Below, piece by piece: positions 16,501 to 24,679 of a DNA stretch of 50,324 nt (position 1 is its first letter; each line of letters begins with the position of its first letter). Made by a program: the position numbers and the translations under genes. This DNA is from Bacteroidales bacterium (GTDB taxonomy: Bacteria > Bacteroidota > Bacteroidia > Bacteroidales > Bacteroidaceae). The stretch is taken from the NCBI GenBank assembly GCA_015060965.1, contig SUXN01000020.1, forward strand, positions 1-50,324, given 5' to 3'. The notes beneath the pieces are model-generated. The model was not told the origin of the DNA and did no database searches. It saw only the letters and a program-made list of their open reading frames with translations.

Positions 16501-18375
16501 CTCAAACTGGTCGATCTCGTCAGTGTCTATGCCGTATCCGCTCTCGCCATAATGCTTGTTGTTGTTCTCGCGTATGTTCAGCATGCCCAGGTACTTCCCG
16601 TTGAAGAATACGTGGCACGGTTGCCAGGCCTGGCAGTCGATGTAGAATCCCGAACGCAGGAAAATCTCGTGTAGCGCAGCATCATATATCCGGGCATAGG
16701 TGTCATTGCCGCCATTGCGCACCTGTAGCGTCTTGTATCGGTTGTGAGGCTTGCTGTCAGCAAAGATAGGGTAGTCGAAAGAGTTCTTGCCCTCATATAC
16801 TTTCCCCGTCTTGAGCCTGAATGAAGACTTCATGGACCAATCGTTGTCGCCTCCATAGGCTCTGGACCATCCGCCTGCAATCTTGAATTCTGCCTCTTGG
16901 TTCAGTACGGGGCGATAGGCTCCACTCTCTTTTATGAGATACTCTACATTTACAGGGCGCTCCCAGTCCATATTCCAGTTGCATGCCTCGTTCTGTCCGT
17001 TCCCGGGAATGCCGTTGGTGCCTTTGGTATATACACCTATGGTGTCGTTGTACAGGTTGTCCGGAGCTGTCGATATGCACAGCACCGGTATTTCCATATT
17101 GTTCCCGTCCTTTATGAATGTGCGTGTGACAACCCGGCTCGGCAGCTTGCCGTCGGCAATCAATACAAAGCGGTAGACAGCCGTGGATGTGGTGGTGAAC
17201 CTGCCGGTGTCGGATATTGAACCGTTCTTTATTGTGGGTGTTGAGCCGTCGGTCGTGTAGATGAGTGTCGTTCCTTCGGGTATCTCCACGTTGAAACTGA
17301 TGCTGTCGGTAAAGAGAGTACTTTCTTTGCTTATTACAGGAGCCGTCACTCTCTCCTCGGCAAAGACGCTGCCGAGATTGCTTTTGCCCGGTGTGGTAAA
17401 GGCGGTCCAGCCCCATTCTCCATCGCCGTCACTCTTGCGGGCATACGCACACCTTGCGATGGCCGGCGGATATTCCAAGCTGTCCACGACTTTACCGTCA
17501 TTGTTCATTAGCTCGATGAATCCGCCTTCGGGGGCAAGCTTGAACGGTATCTGCAGGTGTGCCTTCCCCCCAAAATTACCATCCTTGCTGTTGTGGTCGA
17601 ACCACAGACAAGCGAAACCGTTTCCTTTGATGCTTCCGTGTCCCGAATACAATCCGTACGTCTCGGTTATCCCGTCGGCGTCGGTGTGTCTTATCGTCGT
17701 GCCGTTCAAGAAACACAAAGTGTCGGAGGTGTTGTACAGCTCTATCCAGGCGCCGTAGTTGTATGAGTTGTCGATGTTCCGGTCGATGTTGGCTACCTGA
17801 ACTTCGTTTATCCTCACATTCGAGATGTCTGTACTGAACCCGGACTGTTCGCTCACCTTGTAAATCTGTATCTCGGCTGCGTGCCACAGCTTTCTGAACC
17901 CGGTGCCCGCACCGGTACAGTCAATAACGGTCAGACGTATGTGGTTTAAAGCGTCCTTAATGGTGAAAAAGTCCGACACAACCTCTGTGAAACCATTGTA
18001 CGGGAGTTCGGCCGTGAAAATGTCGTGCCAGGAATTACCGTCATCGCTGCCGCTTATGAGCACTTTTGTCGGGTGGTCATTGGAACTGTTCCTGCGGTGC
18101 ATATATAGGCAGAAGGTACCGCTCTCGGGACTGTTGAGTGATATGTCAATCCAATGGTAGTCACCCTCGTACTGGTTGTGCCAGTCGCTGTGCCAGAATG
18201 TATAGGGGTCATTGTCTATCAGCGCTCCAATGTCGGTACCCTCGAGATAGTCGCTGAAAGGGCTGCTGAGTTGTGAGACGTCTGTGATAAGGGGTGTCAT
18301 CTCATCGCCTTGTGCTTGTATCACAGAATGTGAAACCAATAGGAAAAGTACTGATATAATGAGCGCCTTCTTCAT
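13534..18375 (-). CDS. large secreted CotH-kinase-type protein with F5/8 and lamin-tail domains
   Basis: About 1613 residues from MKKALIIS (an ATG two codons earlier, 18381, is possible). After a signal peptide ending near AQG come: a discoidin/F5-8 C-like domain (~30-175), a lamin-tail-like domain (~185-320, VRINEVQVANIDR...WIELYNTSD), a chitobiase-type segment (TTLIYTTDGSTPT), and a CotH kinase-like domain (~430-830, with GDWLTNSNNIKGF and LVMFDTDSSFG). Later come a carbohydrate-binding-like beta region (YYFRKTFML...YYYLDDGAIFYVNG), a second lamin-tail domain (VLINEVSAGNDI), two GKGWNW modules, and a C-terminal tail (YYTLNGQCISKPVSGIFIRK) resembling type IX secretion sorting tails. Probably cell-surface or secreted; substrate unknown. 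Confidence 0.85.
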   Translation of the reverse strand: MKKALIISVLFLLVSHSVIQAQGDEMTPLITDVSQLSSPFSDYLEGTDIGALIDNDPYTFWHSDWHNQYEGDYHWIDISLNSPESGTFCLYMHRRNSSNDHPTKVLISGSDDGNSWHDIFTAELPYNGFTEVVSDFFTIKDALNHIRLTVIDCTGAGTGFRKLWHAAEIQIYKVSEQSGFSTDISNVRINEVQVANIDRNIDNSYNYGAWIELYNTSDTLCFLNGTTIRHTDADGITETYGLYSGHGSIKGNGFACLWFDHNSKDGNFGGKAHLQIPFKLAPEGGFIELMNNDGKVVDSLEYPPAIARCAYARKSDGDGEWGWTAFTTPGKSNLGSVFAEERVTAPVISKESTLFTDSISFNVEIPEGTTLIYTTDGSTPTIKNGSISDTGRFTTTSTAVYRFVLIADGKLPSRVVTRTFIKDGNNMEIPVLCISTAPDNLYNDTIGVYTKGTNGIPGNGQNEACNWNMDWERPVNVEYLIKESGAYRPVLNQEAEFKIAGGWSRAYGGDNDWSMKSSFRLKTGKVYEGKNSFDYPIFADSKPHNRYKTLQVRNGGNDTYARIYDAALHEIFLRSGFYIDCQAWQPCHVFFNGKYLGMLNIRENNNKHYGESGYGIDTDEIDQFELNSSVGYEQKAGTRDAFWQWLTLTKQLAADPTNQEIWQQICNMVDIDEFCNYMAAECYIGCGDWLTNSNNIKGFRSKKDNGKFHLVMFDTDSSFGTDNMISSIYNLLFNYDGRYSDNDGKSFMAEIFFNMLEYEPFKRQFIHAFSIVDGSVMEPERCKEIIDGMVAYIRPALAIEGNDPTASADRLYNNISSDSRRAARMNNMKSFMNLTQEFKVTLESNIPEARLLIDGQEVPTRKFNGTLFGPVSITTKAPVGYVFKGWQMISETEASEDLIPFNSDWHYYDKGSLDNTDWKEPGYNDTAWGNGNAPFGYGTVGTTAGAADYNTTLDYGGNASEKRPTYYFRKTFMLNTPPISQERYNLYYYLDDGAIFYVNGVEVGSYHCLSGSTYNDFSTEYESNTAAYGPIRIPDGVLHEGSNTITVEVHNTSFTSSDIFFDARLTKATPTSISTDNLEELILDETTKNGTHHIIAVYERLDDTKQLLESGASPVLINEVSAGNDIYINDHYKKNDWVELYNTTSNDIDISGMYLSDTRSNPQKYRISAESSSASTIIPAYGKLIIWCDKLQPIDQLHAPFKLDNADGACVTLQSEDGSWYDEMIYQAQDQWQTYGRYPDGGQHSSYLERPSIARPNMMMSYDYINENITGWESLEMAITLELGKGWNWVSHNLSSWVHKSRFTGHAQHIMGQSESYIKEDSVWTGTFSAMFPATGYKMKMSADTDITLRGLIYDTAEPVEIKKGWNWIGCPLYNATTLEAAFKEYTPTEGDAIIGINAFATYEEGEWEGTLTMLSPGQAYLLKCNTAQTFRWSSLSAPKQKSRRYAAPQEEASTGTPWQTDMHAYPDAIGVIAVLDDYTPTGIYTVAAFCGDECRGIAEEINSLLYINIYGEENDVIKFRLMESNGEILDLAQSIALTPETIIGSRKSPLQLGVEQTCIHTPSLSGSKIVSVEYYTLNGQCISKPVSGIFIRKTVYENGDTEVKKIRIPVQY

Positions 18376-18518
18376 AGTCATAGTCTTTTTACAAAGATAT
18401 GTCTTTAAAATGTTTATGCAAAATTTAGAGGCCGTTCAATTGCATGTATTTTCCTTGCGGATGTCGGTTGTGCTTGTAAAGTAAACTGTCTTCAATTCAC
18501 ATAAAGAAACAATAGAGA

Positions 18519-18541
18519 GGGTGGTCCGTTTTGGGCCACCC
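18519..18541 (-). terminator. hairpin between DoxX gene and CotH-type gene
   Basis: GGGTGG (18519-18524) pairs with CCACCC (18536-18541). On the minus strand it is followed by a T-rich stretch (TCTCTATTGTTTC), 20 bp after the DoxX stop. Confidence 0.55.
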
Positions 18542-18560
18542 ACATGCATCTGCAACACTT

Positions 18561-18992
18561 TCATTTCATCTTCTTCATGATGACATCAACCGAGAAATCT
18601 CCGGGTCCGCTGAAGAACATGAGTCCGAAGATTGTGAGGTAAGTGATTGCCGGCTCCATCTTGCTGAGCGGGTCGCCGGCGTGTACGAACAGCAACGCTA
18701 CGCACATTGTGAAAATCATTGGAATAAGGCTCAAGCGGAACAGGGCTCCCAAGATGAACCCGAACGCGCATAGGATTTCGGCGAATATTGCCAACCAGAA
18801 TGATAATGTGGCGCCTAATCCGATGGGGTCGGGGAATGTCTCGGTGGCATTGTTGAACATTATCCATTTGGCAATGCCGTGGCTCATGAACATGAAACCG
18901 AAGATGATGCGTGCAACAAGCAGCAACAGCGACTGCGCCACAGTGGTCTCCGGTTCGTTGAAAAGGTAGTAGTGGGTTTTCTTCTTAGACAT
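18561..18992 (-). CDS. DoxX-family membrane protein
   Basis: A 143-residue protein starting MSKKKTHYYLFNEPETT; 18992 is preferred over the upstream ATG (19028), whose extra residues are not family-like. Four transmembrane segments are visible, with the family pattern LLLVARIIFGFMFMSHGIAKW in the first, then FGFILGALFRLSLIPMIFTM. DoxX-like proteins are inner-membrane proteins of poorly defined redox-related function. It lies downstream of the SIMPL-domain gene on the same strand (61 bp apart), and the two may share a transcript. Confidence 0.85.
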   Translation of the reverse strand: MSKKKTHYYLFNEPETTVAQSLLLLVARIIFGFMFMSHGIAKWIMFNNATETFPDPIGLGATLSFWLAIFAEILCAFGFILGALFRLSLIPMIFTMCVALLFVHAGDPLSKMEPAITYLTIFGLMFFSGPGDFSVDVIMKKMK

Positions 18993-19053
18993 GATATGCG
19001 GTATTTCTTTTTGTAAGAAACACCACATATCATCTGTTTGTTCGGGTCAGCAA

Positions 19054-19773
19054 TTATTGCAGTTCGAAACGTACGTTCACGTTGAAGTTGTATGTTATCT
19101 TGCCTATGCTTATTATAGGAGCTGCCATTGACGCTCCCTCGGCAACTGCATCCTCCATAACCATGTTGGCGCGTGACTTGTACATGCGTGGCTGTACCTC
19201 ACCTCCGTTCATCCATGAGTTGATGCTTATGGCCTTACCCACCTGCTGGCCTATTGCCCCTGCAAGTGTCTCGGCCTCGGCTTTTGCCTGTTGCATGGCC
19301 TCGATGGCCATCTCTTTTTTCAGTTCCTTCTCCTTTGTGAACTTCATTTTTGCAAGCTCTATGTTCGATATCTGTCTCTCTTCGAGCGATAGGATTACCT
19401 GTTGCATGATTGTTGCGTCATAGAGCTTGAGCATGTATGTGGCCTGGGTCTTCGGCTTTATCTTCTTTGAGAATGTCTTGTAGCTGACCTCGCTGCCCAT
19501 GTAGTTCAATGTCAGGCACTCGGGGATGTCAATCCTGTTTGCCTTGAGTGCTCCAAGCATAGCTTCCTGCATCTCCTCAAGGCTTTTCTTGCCCTTGTAG
19601 TCCTTCTCGCTGATGACAATCTTCAGGTATAGCTCGTCAGGGGTTACCTCGCGCTGTACTGTGGTGTTCATGTCAATGTAGGGCTGTGTGGTGTTCTGTG
19701 CATTTGTGTTGCCTGCTGTTGTGAGCGACAATACAGTGACGATGAACGCCATGATGAATGTTCTGCTTCTCAT
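19054..19773 (-). CDS. SIMPL-domain (DUF541) periplasmic protein
   Basis: A 239-residue protein with a signal peptide (FIMAFIVTVLSLTTAGNTNA-QN). The mature part follows the SIMPL/DUF541 pattern: DMNTTVQREVTPDELYLKIVI near the start, an alternating beta/alpha centre, an Ala/Lys/Glu-rich helix (EMAIEAMQQAKAEAETLAGAIGQQVGKA), and the closing strand ISIGKITYNFNVNVRFEL. These are envelope proteins of unknown molecular role, sometimes linked to oxidative-stress resistance. It sits 61 bp upstream of doxX and downstream of the AraC-type regulator, behind a hairpin at 19797-19838. Confidence 0.85.
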   Translation of the reverse strand: MRSRTFIMAFIVTVLSLTTAGNTNAQNTTQPYIDMNTTVQREVTPDELYLKIVISEKDYKGKKSLEEMQEAMLGALKANRIDIPECLTLNYMGSEVSYKTFSKKIKPKTQATYMLKLYDATIMQQVILSLEERQISNIELAKMKFTKEKELKKEMAIEAMQQAKAEAETLAGAIGQQVGKAISINSWMNGGEVQPRMYKSRANMVMEDAVAEGASMAAPIISIGKITYNFNVNVRFELQ

Positions 19774-19796
19774 AATCGTATATGTTTAAAATTGAT

Positions 19797-19838
19797 AATC
19801 GGGATACAATGCACAAATTTGCATATTGCATCCCGATT
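19797..19838 (-). terminator. hairpin between AraC-type gene and SIMPL gene
   Basis: AATCGGGAT (19797-19805) pairs with ATCCCGATT (19830-19838), and CAAT pairs with ATTG inside. It lies 30 bp after the AraC stop. The downstream T-run on the minus strand is short (ATCAATTTT). Confidence 0.5.
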
Positions 19839-19868
19839 TAACAAAAATATTAGCAATAGTTAACTGAT

Positions 19869-20783
19869 TTATATGTTTTTTGTACCTCTCTTGCGGAACT
19901 CGAGCGGTGGAACGCCGGTCTTTTTCTTGAAGAAAGTGGAGAACTGTCCCAGGCACTCGAAATGCAATCTTGATGAAATCTCTGCGATGCTCAGGTTGGT
20001 AGAGTAGAGCAGTTCCTTTGCCTTGGCAAGTTTCAGTTCCTGACGGTACTGCCCGGGGGATATTCCGCACTTGTTCTTGAATTCGCGGCGGAACAGCGAA
20101 TAGCTTATATTCAGTGAGGCGGCAATGCTCTCAAGGTCTTTGTTGCCTGCCATGTCCTCTTTCATGATAACCTTTGCCTGGTTTATTATACGCATTATGT
20201 AGCTGTCGCCGAAGGAGTGGTTCAGCTCCTCGTAATATACACGGCCTATCAGCGATATTGTGAGGCTTGCCACAATCTGCTGGAATCCTTTCTTCTCGTC
20301 CGATATTATATCGAGAATCTCGTGGTAGGTATTTATTATGCGCTCGTCTACTCCCACGCGGAACACGCAGTTCTTGAAGGTGAAGAAGCCGGCACTTATC
20401 TTCTCGTCCATAAAGGCTCCGTTGAAACCTATCCAGTGGTCGTCCCAACCCGTTTCGGGGTCTGGCGCGAATGTGTGCCACTCTCCGGGGAAGAGCAAGA
20501 ACATCATTCCTGCCTCAATCTTTGTCCTTGAACAGGATGCACTCTCAAAATAGCCCGAACCTCTTGTTATGTATACAAGCTGGTATTCGTTCAGTACGCG
20601 GCGTTTGTTCTCGGGGAAATTGTAGCCGTCGGGGTGCGAGGATAACGGGTAGCCTTCGCCAGGGTGCACGTGCTGGAACCCGGCAGTGGTTACTGCAAGG
20701 CCCCAGGACCTGTCGCGGGGTGAAATCTGCAGGTATTTGAAATTTTCGGCTTTGCTTGTTCTTGTGATAGTATCTTCTTTCAT
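19869..20783 (-). CDS. AraC-family transcriptional regulator
   Basis: A 304-residue protein. The N-terminal ~150 residues are a cupin-like sensing domain (HPGEGYPLSSHPDGYNFPENKRRVLNEYQLVYITRGSGYFESA, then FLLFPGEWHTFAPDPETGWDDHWIGFNG). The C-terminal ~100 residues carry two helix-turn-helix units: LESIAASLNISYSLFRREFKNKCGISPGQYR and IAEISSRLHFECLGQFSTFFKKKTGVPPLEFR. Such regulators usually bind a sugar and activate transport or catabolic genes. It is divergent from the porin gene at 20956, its most likely target. A TATCTTCG element lies upstream at 20820-20827 on the minus strand. Confidence 0.93.
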   Translation of the reverse strand: MKEDTITRTSKAENFKYLQISPRDRSWGLAVTTAGFQHVHPGEGYPLSSHPDGYNFPENKRRVLNEYQLVYITRGSGYFESASCSRTKIEAGMMFLLFPGEWHTFAPDPETGWDDHWIGFNGAFMDEKISAGFFTFKNCVFRVGVDERIINTYHEILDIISDEKKGFQQIVASLTISLIGRVYYEELNHSFGDSYIMRIINQAKVIMKEDMAGNKDLESIAASLNISYSLFRREFKNKCGISPGQYRQELKLAKAKELLYSTNLSIAEISSRLHFECLGQFSTFFKKKTGVPPLEFRKRGTKNI

Positions 20784-20955
20784 AGTGTTTCAATAGTGTT
20801 TGTTATGATCTTCTTATTGCGAAGATACGAAAAATGTTTAACAAAATCAATAAGTGTGTCTCAAAATGTGTAAATTTATTCGCGGAGTATTCGCCGGCAA
20901 ACAAAAAATCTATCCCAATGTTTATATCTCTGTATAATTCCAAAAAACAACAATT

Positions 20956-22239
20956 ATGGAGAGATTTATTAAAAGGACATTGATGGCAGCGGTTGTGTTG
21001 TCGGCTGCCGTGGCTGCGAATGCGCAACGTTGGGTGGAGATCACGGATGATGCGACACCGATAATCTGTATCAGTGAGACGGTGAACGAGGCTCCCGATG
21101 TTGTGGAGATTTTCCAGAATACGCAGAGCGCTTACCACCACGACCCGCGCGCACCGCGTTTTGTGCTCGTTGACCAGAAAGGCAAATGGGGTTTGGGTAT
21201 CGGCGGATACCTGCAGACAAAAATCGAGTATGACTTTGACAAGGCTGTAAGCAATGTGGATTTCTTGCCGTCGGCTATCCAGCGCAATGATGCTCCCTCG
21301 AGCCAGTATCGTATGGATATGAGCAATTCGACGCTTTTCCTCAAGCTGGTGGGTTCGAGCAGGTTGTTAGGTGACTTTGTTGTCTACACCTCGGCCGATT
21401 GGCGCGGGCAAGGCTTCGGATTCCAGTTACAGAATGCCTATATGAGTACAAAATATTTTACATTCGGTTATACTATCGGTTCGTTTATGGACATAGCGGC
21501 AATTCCTACTACAATTGACTACGGCGGCCCTTGCGGTATGACGTTCTACCGCTCGACACAGCTTGTGTTCAAGTATGGATTTGATTTCGGTCTCTCTATG
21601 GGTATCGGTGTCGAGGCGCCTAATGTGAATGCTACAGGTGACGAGTATCTCAATGTGGGTGCGCAGCGTTGCCCCAATGTACCGCTCTTTGTACAGTACA
21701 ACTGGCGTAACCAGCCGGGTAATCACGTCCGCTTGGGTGCCATTATGCGCGATATCTCTTATACCGATAAGGTTGCCGGTGAAGATACCGACAAGGTGGG
21801 TTGGGGCGTGCAGGCAAGTTTGCTTGCCACTATCGGCAAACTCCAGTTGAAGGGGCAGTTTACCGTGGGTGAGGGCATTGGCTCTCTGGTGAACAATGTG
21901 TCGAACATCGGCGTGGATGTGGTGCCTAATCCAAAGGTCCCTGGCAGGGCGATGATGCTCAGCTGTGAGGCGTGGTATGCCGGTTTACAGTATAACTTCA
22001 GTTCCAAATGGTTTGCGTCGGCTGCATTCAGTCAGACAGCTCTCCATTCACGCAATGGTTATGGCGAGGCTCATCCCAATGGTTACCGTAAAGGCCAGTA
22101 TGCCGTGGCAAACGTATTCTATAATATAAGTGACAATCTGCAGCTGGGTGTTGAGTATCTGCACGGATGGCGTATAGATTTTGACAAGAAGACATTCAAT
22201 GCGAACCGCGTCAACCTGTCGGCAAGGTACGATTTCTGA
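20956..22239 (+). CDS. outer-membrane porin (DcaP-like)
   Basis: A 427-residue protein with a signal peptide (LMAAVVLSAAVAANA-Q), a periplasmic N-terminal extension of ~55 residues, and then a beta-barrel with alternating polar/hydrophobic strands. It ends in RVNLSARYDF, with the terminal Phe expected for BAM-inserted barrels. The central pattern (LGIGGYLQTKIEYDFD, NSTLFLKLVGSSRLLGDFVVYTSADWRGQGFGFQLQNAYMS, GYTIGSFMD) resembles DcaP-type trimeric porins. It is divergent from the AraC-type regulator and followed by a strong terminator. Substrate unknown; an organic acid or small sugar would be a guess. Confidence 0.75.
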   Translation: MERFIKRTLMAAVVLSAAVAANAQRWVEITDDATPIICISETVNEAPDVVEIFQNTQSAYHHDPRAPRFVLVDQKGKWGLGIGGYLQTKIEYDFDKAVSNVDFLPSAIQRNDAPSSQYRMDMSNSTLFLKLVGSSRLLGDFVVYTSADWRGQGFGFQLQNAYMSTKYFTFGYTIGSFMDIAAIPTTIDYGGPCGMTFYRSTQLVFKYGFDFGLSMGIGVEAPNVNATGDEYLNVGAQRCPNVPLFVQYNWRNQPGNHVRLGAIMRDISYTDKVAGEDTDKVGWGVQASLLATIGKLQLKGQFTVGEGIGSLVNNVSNIGVDVVPNPKVPGRAMMLSCEAWYAGLQYNFSSKWFASAAFSQTALHSRNGYGEAHPNGYRKGQYAVANVFYNISDNLQLGVEYLHGWRIDFDKKTFNANRVNLSARYDF

Positions 22240-22240
22240 G

Positions 22241-22290
22241 ACAATACAATGACAGAGAGCAACTTCAGTCGCTCTCTGTCATTGTATTGT
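22241..22290. terminator. 20-bp perfect-arm bidirectional terminator
   Basis: Arms 22241-22260 and 22271-22290 are perfectly complementary with a 10-nt loop. T-rich sequence follows on the plus strand. It separates the converging porin and panD genes. Confidence 0.85.
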
Positions 22291-22305
22291 GTTTTGTGTT
22301 TTTTA

Positions 22306-22650
22306 TTAAATCCTGTTGTACCTGTCGGGGATAATGACCTTGGGCTTGAATGTCGCAGCCTCCTCGGGGCTCATGTCGGCGTATGCCATGATGATTGCGA
22401 TGTCACCGGGCTGGAACTTGTGGGCTGCGGCCCCATTCAGGCAGATGACGCCTGAATCGCGTTCTCCTTTAATGATGTATGTGATAATGCGCTCTCCGTT
22501 GCTGTTGTTTACAACGTGTACCTGTTCGCCTTCGAGCATTCCTGTCGCTTCCATCAAAGCCTCGTCAATGGTGATGCTTCCCATATAATGAAGGTTGGCC
22601 TCGGTTACTGTAGCGCAGTGTATCTTCGCTTTCAACATTCTCAATAACAT
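22306..22650 (-). CDS. panD: aspartate 1-decarboxylase proenzyme
   Basis: A 114-residue protein, normal for PanD. The self-cleavage site Gly24-Ser25 is visible in [10 protein letters not shown], at the same position as in E. coli PanD, where Ser25 becomes the pyruvoyl cofactor. Lys9 (MLKAKIH), Tyr58 (ITYIIKG) and [20 protein letters not shown] also match the family. It converts L-aspartate to beta-alanine for pantothenate. It lies two bases after panC on the same strand, so both enzymes that make and use beta-alanine are in one operon. Confidence 0.97.
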   Translation of the reverse strand: MLLRMLKAKIHCATVTEANLHYMGSITIDEALMEATGMLEGEQVHVVNNSNGERIITYIIKGERDSGVICLNGAAAHKFQPGDIAIIMAYADMSPEEAATFKPKVIIPDRYNRI

Positions 22651-22652
22651 GC

Positions 22653-23504
22653 TTATTCCTCTCCTTTATATTTAATGTTGTCAATAAGGCGGATCTTTCC
22701 GCAGAACAGTGCGATGCAGCCCACAATGTAGTCACTGTCGCTCCACTCGTTTATCTCCTGCAATGTGTTGCCGTCTACTATCTGGTAGTACTCGAGCTCA
22801 AGGCCGGGGGTGCTGTTTATCTTCTCTTCTACAAATGCCTTTGTTGCGGCGAGGCTGTTGCCGGCCGCGTAGTCAAGGCTCGCAAAGAGTGTGCGTGATA
22901 TTGTGAGTGCACGCTGGCGCTCGTCGGCTGTGAGCAGTGTATTGCGGCTGCTCATGGCAAGACCGTCGGCCTCACGTACAATGGGGCAACCTACAATCTC
23001 AAGTTTCAGGTCAAGCTGGCGCACCATCTCGCGTATGATGGCAAGTTGCTGGAAATCCTTCTCACCGAAGTATGCCTTGTCGGGTTCCACTGCATAGAAC
23101 AGCTTGCTCACAATCTGTGCGACACCGTTGAAGTGACCCGGACGGCAAGCACCTTCCATAACTGTGTCTATGGGCGCGAATGAGAACTGGCGTGTATCTT
23201 CAGTGGGGTACATCTCCTCAACCGACGGTGCAAAGGTGATGTCCGCTCCAATCTTCTCAAGCAGTGCGCAGTCGGCCTCCAATGTGCGTGGATAGTTCTT
23301 GAGGTCATTCTTGTCGTTGAACTGTGTAGGGTTCACGAACACGCTCACAACGACAACGTCATTCTCTTTTACGGCACGCTCAACAAGCGATGCGTGACCC
23401 TGGTGCAGTGCGCCCATTGTCGGCACGAGTCCCACGGTTTTTCCTTCTGCCCGGCACTCGTCGAGCAGGCTCTTCAAGTCTTTTATAGTGCTAATCAGTT
23501 TCAT
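22653..23504 (-). CDS. panC: pantothenate synthetase
   Basis: A 283-residue protein of normal length. It has the nucleotidyl-transfer motif [15 protein letters not shown] (His34, His37), [19 protein letters not shown], the pantoate-binding region [14 protein letters not shown], and [11 protein letters not shown]; the second ATP motif is MSSRNTLL. It joins pantoate and beta-alanine using ATP in CoA biosynthesis. It is divergent from the GT5-like gene at 23803 and leads panD. Confidence 0.97.
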   Translation of the reverse strand: MKLISTIKDLKSLLDECRAEGKTVGLVPTMGALHQGHASLVERAVKENDVVVVSVFVNPTQFNDKNDLKNYPRTLEADCALLEKIGADITFAPSVEEMYPTEDTRQFSFAPIDTVMEGACRPGHFNGVAQIVSKLFYAVEPDKAYFGEKDFQQLAIIREMVRQLDLKLEIVGCPIVREADGLAMSSRNTLLTADERQRALTISRTLFASLDYAAGNSLAATKAFVEEKINSTPGLELEYYQIVDGNTLQEINEWSDSDYIVGCIALFCGKIRLIDNIKYKGEE

Positions 23505-23735
23505 CCTGTCAATGTTTTAACACGAGCCTCGAACAGGGGCTTTTCGTTTTGCGAGTGCAAAGTAACAAACAATTGCTCACAAAAAGAAATAAATAAATTA
23601 AAAATATTTCTTGAATGCCCGGACGGAGTATTATCTTCGTGCTTCGTGGTTAACTGCCTTTTGTTCGCTTTTTGGATGTTAATATCTGTAAATCAATGCG
23701 GTTTTGATGCAAAAACACTTAAAAAATGTATAAGA

Positions 23736-23767
23736 TTTGCCCCATTGCCAATTTTTTAGTAACTTTG
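23736..23767 (+). promoter_or_regulatory. consensus promoter of the GT5-like gene
   Basis: TTTG (23736-23739) and TAACTTTG (23760-23767) are separated by 20 bp, close to the Bacteroidetes consensus. The expected transcription start near 23773 supports the ATG at 23803 rather than 23737 or 23770. Confidence 0.7.
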
Positions 23768-23802
23768 CGATGCGCGGACTTTATCCGTGGTTGATTGAAA
23801 AG

Positions 23803-24618
23803 ATGAAAGCGAACAAGATTTTATTTATTACACAGGAAATTACACCATTTGTATCGGAATCAGTAATGGCGAACGTCGGGCGTTCATTGCCTCAGGCAAC
23901 ACAGGACCTCGGCAAAGAGATCAGAATATTTACCCCAAAGTGGGGCATCATCAATGAGAGACGCAACCAGTTGCACGAGGTTATCCGCCTTTCGGGCATG
24001 AACCTTATCATTGACGATACCGACCATCCGTTGATAATCAAGGTGGCATCGTTGCAGGCTGCACGTATGCAGGTCTATTTCATTGACAACGATGACTATT
24101 TCCACAACCGCTCGATGACTACAGACGAGAACGGAGTGGAGTATGGCGACAATGACGAACGTACCATTTTCTTTGCACGCGGTGTCCTTGAGACCGTGAA
24201 GAAGCTGCGTTGGTGTCCCGAGGTTATCCACTGCCACGGTTGGATATCGGCTCTTGCTCCCCTTTATGTAAAGAAAGCATACCACGAGGAGCCTTCTTTC
24301 CGTGATTCAAAGGTGGTGATTTCTCTCTACGATGATAACTTCAACGAGGCGTTGCCCGACAATTTCTTGCAGAAGCTTCTTTTCAAGGAGATACAGCCAG
24401 ATGTTGTTGATGGCATCTCTACACCTGTTACATACAATGAGCTTGCGAAGCTTGCCATCAAGTATTGTGACGGTGTAATCATCAACGGTGACAATGTGTC
24501 GCCCGAGCTTGTTGCCTATGCCGAGTCTCTCGGTAAGCCGGTATTGCCTAAGCCTGCCGATGATGAATACTGCGAGGCCTGCAACAGTTTCTACGATAAT
24601 GTATTCTCTCAGGAATAA
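23803..24618 (+). CDS. GT5 starch/glycogen synthase-like protein, N-terminal domain only
   Basis: A 271-residue protein from MKANKILFITQEITPF. It resembles the N-terminal Rossmann half of GT5 glycogen synthases: IRIFTPKWGIINERRNQLHEV, VYFIDNDDYFHNR, DERTIFFARGVLE and VIHCHGWISALAPLYVKK. There is no C-terminal GT1-type half, and the ADP-glucose-binding KTGGL motif after TPF is replaced by VSESVMANVG. Catalysis as a glycogen synthase is therefore doubtful. Similar short proteins next to panC and a DUF4270 gene are typical of Bacteroidales, so this is a conserved form, not a damaged gene. It is followed by the DUF4270 lipoprotein (61 bp). Confidence 0.8.
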   Translation: MKANKILFITQEITPFVSESVMANVGRSLPQATQDLGKEIRIFTPKWGIINERRNQLHEVIRLSGMNLIIDDTDHPLIIKVASLQAARMQVYFIDNDDYFHNRSMTTDENGVEYGDNDERTIFFARGVLETVKKLRWCPEVIHCHGWISALAPLYVKKAYHEEPSFRDSKVVISLYDDNFNEALPDNFLQKLLFKEIQPDVVDGISTPVTYNELAKLAIKYCDGVIINGDNVSPELVAYAESLGKPVLPKPADDEYCEACNSFYDNVFSQE

Positions 24619-24679
24619 CGGATATCGTATATCCGGTTGCTGAATATTAACCTTTAACAATAAGAGTAATAAAGAACGT

